Origin: a virus
Virus record (IMG/VR): IMGVR_UViG_3300049491_000822
Span: 1-33,698 of that record
Strand: one strand, 5' to 3'
DNA: 33,698 nucleotides
Position 1 is the stretch's first letter, and every line of letters begins with the position of its first letter. The notes beneath the pieces were generated by a model that did not search any database, was not told the origin of the DNA, and saw only the letters and a program-made list of their open reading frames with translations. Shown here in pieces: positions 30,260-33,698 of this stretch. A program made the position numbers and the translations under genes.

Positions 30260-30694
30260 TCAGTAGGTGTCGCTCGGGTCGCCCAGCTTGATGGACAGCG
30301 CGCCGATCGCGAACGACGCCGTGTCCCCGTTCAAGACCGGCTTCGGCACCGTCAAAGCACCCCAGATCTGCACGGTGCCGCCCGTGGATGCGATGAACAG
30401 CCCGAAATGCGTCAGGTTCGCGGCGGCCACCCAATCCGCCGTCGCCGTCGGGAAAGACTTCGCCACCCCGTTCGACTTCACCGCCGGGGCGGTGCCCGTC
30501 GCCGCCGCCCAATCCGCGGCGGCCGTGGAGATCCGCGCATACGCGCCCGCCGACGGCTCCGTGAAGTTACCGCCTGCCTCCGTCGGCGTCGTCGATGACA
30601 GACCGATGAACCAGTTCGTCGGCGGCGTGTACGCCCCATCGTTCAAAACGTGATCGAGGACCGCCTGCTCCAGCGTGTCGATGAAACCAGCCAC
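30260..30694 (-). CDS. Small tail-fibre-type virion protein (144 aa)
   Basis: The motif MAGFIDTLEQAVLDHVLNDGAYTPPTNWFIGLSSTTPTEAGGNFTEPSAGAYARI matches the opening of short actinophage tail-fibre/virion proteins. The body is beta-rich (NLTHFGLFIASTGGTVQIWGALTVPKPVLNGDTASFAIGALSIKL). GTG 30694 has GGAGG upstream. It lies between the terminase and the adhesin genes, unlike the usual downstream location of fibres. Confidence 0.75.
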   Translation of the reverse strand: MAGFIDTLEQAVLDHVLNDGAYTPPTNWFIGLSSTTPTEAGGNFTEPSAGAYARISTAAADWAAATGTAPAVKSNGVAKSFPTATADWVAAANLTHFGLFIASTGGTVQIWGALTVPKPVLNGDTASFAIGALSIKLGDPSDTY

Positions 30695-30756
30695 GACGAA
30701 TCAACCTCCACAGCATTTGGAATAGAGCCAGAGGACCGAGAAGGGTTGAATCCTTG

Positions 30757-31086
30757 CTACGGCTGCATTTCGATGACGACCGCGTACATGACGAGAACCT
30801 GCGCCTGCGTCAGAATCATTCGACCGTGAAAGGTCGCCCGGTCGGCCAGGACCGCCGCCATGGCGGGCGTCACCGTCCACGTCGTGCGACCCGGCACCGC
30901 GACCACCGTGCCCGCCCACGACACCGGGGCCGCCGCGTCGTCCAGCTCCACCACCGCGGCATAGCCGGACAGGTCCGCGGGCACGCCCGGACTGGACTCC
31001 CAGTCCACGCCGAACTGCTGCCACGACCCCCGCACCAGCCGGACATGCAGGCGATCCAGCACGGTGCCGGCGGTCAACAACGCCAC
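30757..31086 (-). CDS. Small beta-rich virion protein (109 aa), BppU-like in character
   Basis: This protein has alternating hydrophobic strands (RLHVRLVRGSWQQFGVDWESSPGVPADLSGYAAVVELDD; GRTTWTVTPAMAAVLADRATFHGRMILTQAQVLVMYAVVIEM). Its layout recalls the N-terminal domain of baseplate upper proteins or immunoglobulin-like virion modules. GTG 31086 has GGGAAGG upstream. I cannot assign it more closely. It follows the large terminase (stop 31103). Confidence 0.6.
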   Translation of the reverse strand: MALLTAGTVLDRLHVRLVRGSWQQFGVDWESSPGVPADLSGYAAVVELDDAAAPVSWAGTVVAVPGRTTWTVTPAMAAVLADRATFHGRMILTQAQVLVMYAVVIEMQP

Positions 31087-31102
31087 GATGACCGCCTTCC
31101 CG

Positions 31103-32707
31103 CTACCGCAGCCGCTGAGGGGTGGAACGCGGGACCGCGTGGCCCTGGGCGACCGCGTCGCACCGCGCCTCGTACGCCAAGACCATCGCCATCACCGCGT
31201 CGATCTTCCGTTCCGACTGCGGGAACTCCTTCCCGATCGTCACACCCGACCGGCCCACCCGACGCCGCGCATTCACCGCGTGTGCCGTCAGCGCCGAATC
31301 ACCGTCATGGGTGAGCGCCCGTCCCAACACCGCCGTGTGAGCCCGCTCCAACGCCGCGACCATCGCAGCCGGACGATTCGTCCACCATTCGATGGGCCGT
31401 TCCTTCGACGCCCGCACCTTCAACCGCCGGCCGTACTTGACGGTCCACGCGTCACAGGCGTCCTGGAAGAACGGCGGATCCGCATAGAACCCGATCACCG
31501 CGAAACGCCGGAACGCCAGATCGACGACCGCATGCACGGCCTTCACGTCGACCTGCCAGCCGTCGGGCGCCCGATGCGGCGCCTCCCAGACTCCCAACGG
31601 CTCACAATGCGCGTCCGACACCCGGCACGCCACCAGCGCCGTCGCGTCCGACCGCACCGACCCATCGAAACCCAACGTCACCACGTCACGATCGGCCAGA
31701 TGTCGCGTCAAATCGGCGCAGGCCGCCCACTCCGAATACGACAACCACGAATCCGCCGCGTGCGTAACGAGATTCAAGTAATACTGCCGGGCATCCGCCG
31801 GGTCCGTCGCCGGATCCCAGATATCGGCCACCAGGCGGGCCGAATCAACCCACCCGCCATTCAAGTCCAGCGCATCACCGTACGCCTCGGAAAGCCCCGC
31901 CAACAATGAGGCCCGATCATCCAAACGGGTACCCGGAGACGCCTCCATCGCATCCCAGAGAAGCCCGTCATCCCGGGCCCTACCCGCCGCGATCAGCTTC
32001 GCGTAATCATGCGAAGCCTGCGCCACCGAACCCAGACCCGGAACGTAGGCGTTCGGCGCCTCCACCGACACGCCATTCGTCTTCGCCAGGTTCCGGCGCG
32101 TCACCGCCGCCAGCCGCACCCCGCCATTGCTCGGCGTCCACGACTCCGTCTGATCCAACAGCGCCGCAACCGGGCGGTTCCCCTCGCGGGACGCCGCAGA
32201 CGCCGTCACCGCCTCCACGCGACCCTTCCCGCGCGGAAGGGCGATGAACGTGTCCATCGGATCCAGACCCGGATACAGCTCGCACGCCGGACCGTCCCGA
32301 AGCATCTCCAACATCGGCGACCAGGCGTTGCGCGTCTGATCCTCCGACACGGCCAACACCTGCACCCACGGGGTCCGCAGCTCCCGCCACGGCCGGCCCA
32401 CCGGCTGCCCGAACGCATCCCAGCCGTCCGGCACCACATCCGCCAGGGCCTCCGCCAACATCACCGCGCCCAGCAGCGGCGACTTCCCCGCCCCCTTCGG
32501 CCGGGAGTACACCGCCCGTCGCCAGCGCCGTCGACCCGTCGCCGGATGCAGCTCATACAGGCGAAGCAGGAATCGGCCCTGCTGCGGCGTCGGCGTGAAC
32601 GGCTCGAACTCGCTGCGGTCCGGCGCGGCCAACGTCGATCGCATCCAATCGATGACATGCCACCCCAGCGTCGGAACCTCACCAGGCACCGACGGACGCC
32701 ACGGCAC
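31103..32707 (-). CDS. Terminase large subunit
   Basis: This 534-residue DNA-packaging motor shows both halves. ATPase: Walker A SRPKGAGKS (68-76) and Walker B-like AALLDQTE (about 181-188). Nuclease: acidic residues D348 (LGFDGS), D410 (FYADPP) and D503 (KIDAVMAM), the expected RNase-H-type metal ligands. Size is normal. It cuts and pumps genomic DNA into the prohead through the portal. GTG 32707 is 9 bases after the preceding stop, with only a weak Shine-Dalgarno, suggesting coupling. The Walker B carries LDQTE rather than the usual DE-rich form. Confidence 0.93.
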   Translation of the reverse strand: MPWRPSVPGEVPTLGWHVIDWMRSTLAAPDRSEFEPFTPTPQQGRFLLRLYELHPATGRRRWRRAVYSRPKGAGKSPLLGAVMLAEALADVVPDGWDAFGQPVGRPWRELRTPWVQVLAVSEDQTRNAWSPMLEMLRDGPACELYPGLDPMDTFIALPRGKGRVEAVTASAASREGNRPVAALLDQTESWTPSNGGVRLAAVTRRNLAKTNGVSVEAPNAYVPGLGSVAQASHDYAKLIAAGRARDDGLLWDAMEASPGTRLDDRASLLAGLSEAYGDALDLNGGWVDSARLVADIWDPATDPADARQYYLNLVTHAADSWLSYSEWAACADLTRHLADRDVVTLGFDGSVRSDATALVACRVSDAHCEPLGVWEAPHRAPDGWQVDVKAVHAVVDLAFRRFAVIGFYADPPFFQDACDAWTVKYGRRLKVRASKERPIEWWTNRPAAMVAALERAHTAVLGRALTHDGDSALTAHAVNARRRVGRSGVTIGKEFPQSERKIDAVMAMVLAYEARCDAVAQGHAVPRSTPQRLR

Positions 32708-32716
32708 CGACCCGGC

Positions 32717-33217
32717 TCAGTCGTTCGTGCCGGTCTGACCCGGCCGATCCTTCGGCGGCGGCAGCGCTGTCAGAGTCCCGTATTTCGCCCGATCGGCCGA
32801 CGCCCCCGACGGGCGGTCGGGCGACCGCTGCGCGTCCTTCGCGTCCGCGTCCGCCCACTGGATCCGCAGCCGCAGCCGGTCCTCCGGGGTCGCCCCGAAC
32901 TTCGCCACCCGCAGCCGCAACTCCCCGGCCACACTGAAGTCACCGCGCCAATACCGACCATGCAACAACGCCGCTGCCATCAGCTCCGACCAGTCAACTT
33001 CAGTGAACTGCACCGACAACGGCGAACGACCCCACATCGCCCACCAGTCGACCGTCTGGCGCGGCCACACCCACTCGATCAACTTCCCGTCCCGGGACAA
33101 CTCCAGGTCCGGAAGCGGCGGCTGCACTGCCGGCTCGCACGCCAGAGTGCGCACCGCCACCGGGTCGGCATTGGTGCGGGCCCGAGAATTCCGGGGCTTC
33201 GGCGGCGGACCGGGCAT
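32717..33217 (-). CDS. Terminase small-subunit-type protein (166 aa)
   Basis: ATG 33217 with GGGAGG upstream was chosen over the longer in-frame reading, because it starts the well-known MPGPPPKPRN-S-R-A-R-T-NADP opening found before large terminases in actinophages. Trp-rich stretches follow (IEWVWPRQTVDWWAMWGRSP, FTEVDWSELMAAALLHGRYW) and then RLRVAKFGATPEDRLRLRIQ. It directly precedes the large terminase gene. It probably recognises the packaging site. Family call is from the conserved opening and the gene order. Confidence 0.85.
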   Translation of the reverse strand: MPGPPPKPRNSRARTNADPVAVRTLACEPAVQPPLPDLELSRDGKLIEWVWPRQTVDWWAMWGRSPLSVQFTEVDWSELMAAALLHGRYWRGDFSVAGELRLRVAKFGATPEDRLRLRIQWADADAKDAQRSPDRPSGASADRAKYGTLTALPPPKDRPGQTGTND

Positions 33218-33285
33218 GACGTTGCCTCCCGTGACGGGATGGGGAGCCCATGACGGGCGGGACTGAACTTGGAGTGCAGCAGTCC

Positions 33286-33627
33286 TCAGGTTCCCACTTT
33301 CGGCCACTGCTCCGGATGCTGGGGGTGCGCATAATCCGGCCAATGAAACTCGCCATTGAAACCGACAGGGCGATGCATACGACATGTCGCGCAGAACGTC
33401 GCACCATAAAAGAGCGGATTCCGGGCGTACGTCTCGGCGAGAGCCCGGCCCATTGTAGTGAATTCACGACAGGTCGAATGCCAATAAGTCTCGCGAACCG
33501 GTCGCACAAATCCCCTGGCGCGCTCCTCGGCCGAGAGCACGAGATACTTTTCGGCCTGTTCCACCGGTGCATCGTCGACACCATGCGTTAAACGCGAATC
33601 ATTCGGATCGTCAATGACGCCGGCCAC
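33286..33627 (-). CDS. Terminase-proximal zinc-binding protein of actinophage type
   Basis: GTG 33627 was chosen because of the AAAGGGGGG just upstream; the frame is open further, to the window edge. The product (113 aa) has SAEERARGFVRPVRETYWHSTCREFTTMGRALAETYARNPLFYGATFCATCRMHRPV. This is a pattern I know from actinophage proteins lying just before the small terminase, with a CxxC knuckle (CATC) and an upstream Cys. They are often annotated as HNH-like or hypothetical; no complete HNH motif is visible here. Its composition is AT-richer than its neighbours. Confidence 0.7.
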   Translation of the reverse strand: MAGVIDDPNDSRLTHGVDDAPVEQAEKYLVLSAEERARGFVRPVRETYWHSTCREFTTMGRALAETYARNPLFYGATFCATCRMHRPVGFNGEFHWPDYAHPQHPEQWPKVGT

Positions 33628-33698
33628 GAATCCCCCCTTTCCCCTGCCTGGAAGATCAACAACCCCCTGACCCGTAGCCACCCCTAGCACCAGTACGT

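Noticed and set aside
33628-33690. Longer N terminus of the right-most gene from GTG 33690
   Set aside because: GTG 33627 has a strong Shine-Dalgarno, and the extra 21 residues look like translated leader.

Overview
The window is high-GC DNA (about 70% by eye, GTG/TTG starts common, strong AGGAGG-type ribosome binding sites, third-position G/C bias). It encodes an actinobacterial tailed-phage (siphovirus) late region joined to a smaller block that looks like the transfer module of an actinomycete integrative and conjugative element (AICE). The gene families (terminase neighbour, actinophage-type small terminase, MuF-like protein, DUF1524 nuclease, YdjM-like hydrolase) fit a Streptomyces or Micromonosporaceae-type host. 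I cannot name the species. No integrase, replication protein, repressor or host housekeeping gene is visible, so both edges lie inside the element or elements.

Left block (1-5731, plus strand). A 5'-truncated gene open to the left edge overlaps a 793-residue membrane-anchored FtsK/TraB-like DNA translocase. A 200-bp spacer follows, holding seven GGACAA units, five of them in helically phased 10-bp tandem repeats. Then come a tightly packed operon: an unknown 121-aa protein, a two-TM protein whose Shine-Dalgarno sits in a hairpin loop, a secreted DUF1524/HNH nuclease, a small AT-richer two-TM protein, a four-cysteine protein, a YdjM-like membrane metal-hydrolase and a 38-aa CxxC micro-protein. 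Several junctions are ATGA overlaps.

Junction (5728-6788). A minus-strand HTH protein gene converges on the left operon. Next to it are three copies of a TGACrGCyGTCA palindrome, a 43-nt tRNA acceptor/T-arm-like minihelix that could be an attachment-site scar, and a lower-GC gene for a secreted cysteine-containing protein with its own promoter. A 14-bp-stem terminator separates this from the late operon.

Right block (6789-33627, all minus strand, read right to left). The order is: terminase-proximal Zn protein, small and large terminase, four virion/fibre/adhesin genes (one of 896 residues with about 18 copies of a 20-aa repeat), portal, MuF-like protein, scaffold, decoration protein, E-type major capsid, connector and tail-completion genes, tail tube, a frameshifted tail-chaperone pair, a 1064-aa tape measure, distal tail and baseplate proteins, a beta-helix tail protein, and the lysis cassette. 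The cassette has a lytic transglycosylase-like enzyme, an M15 peptidase, several small membrane proteins, a membrane-anchored collagen-like protein and a holin. Start-stop overlaps suggest one long late transcript with at least one strong internal hairpin (21575-21620).

The most interesting points are the AICE-like translocase with its phased repeats beside a complete phage late operon, the tRNA-like minihelix at the junction between the two blocks, the operator family beside it, and the repeat-rich adhesin placed between terminase and portal.
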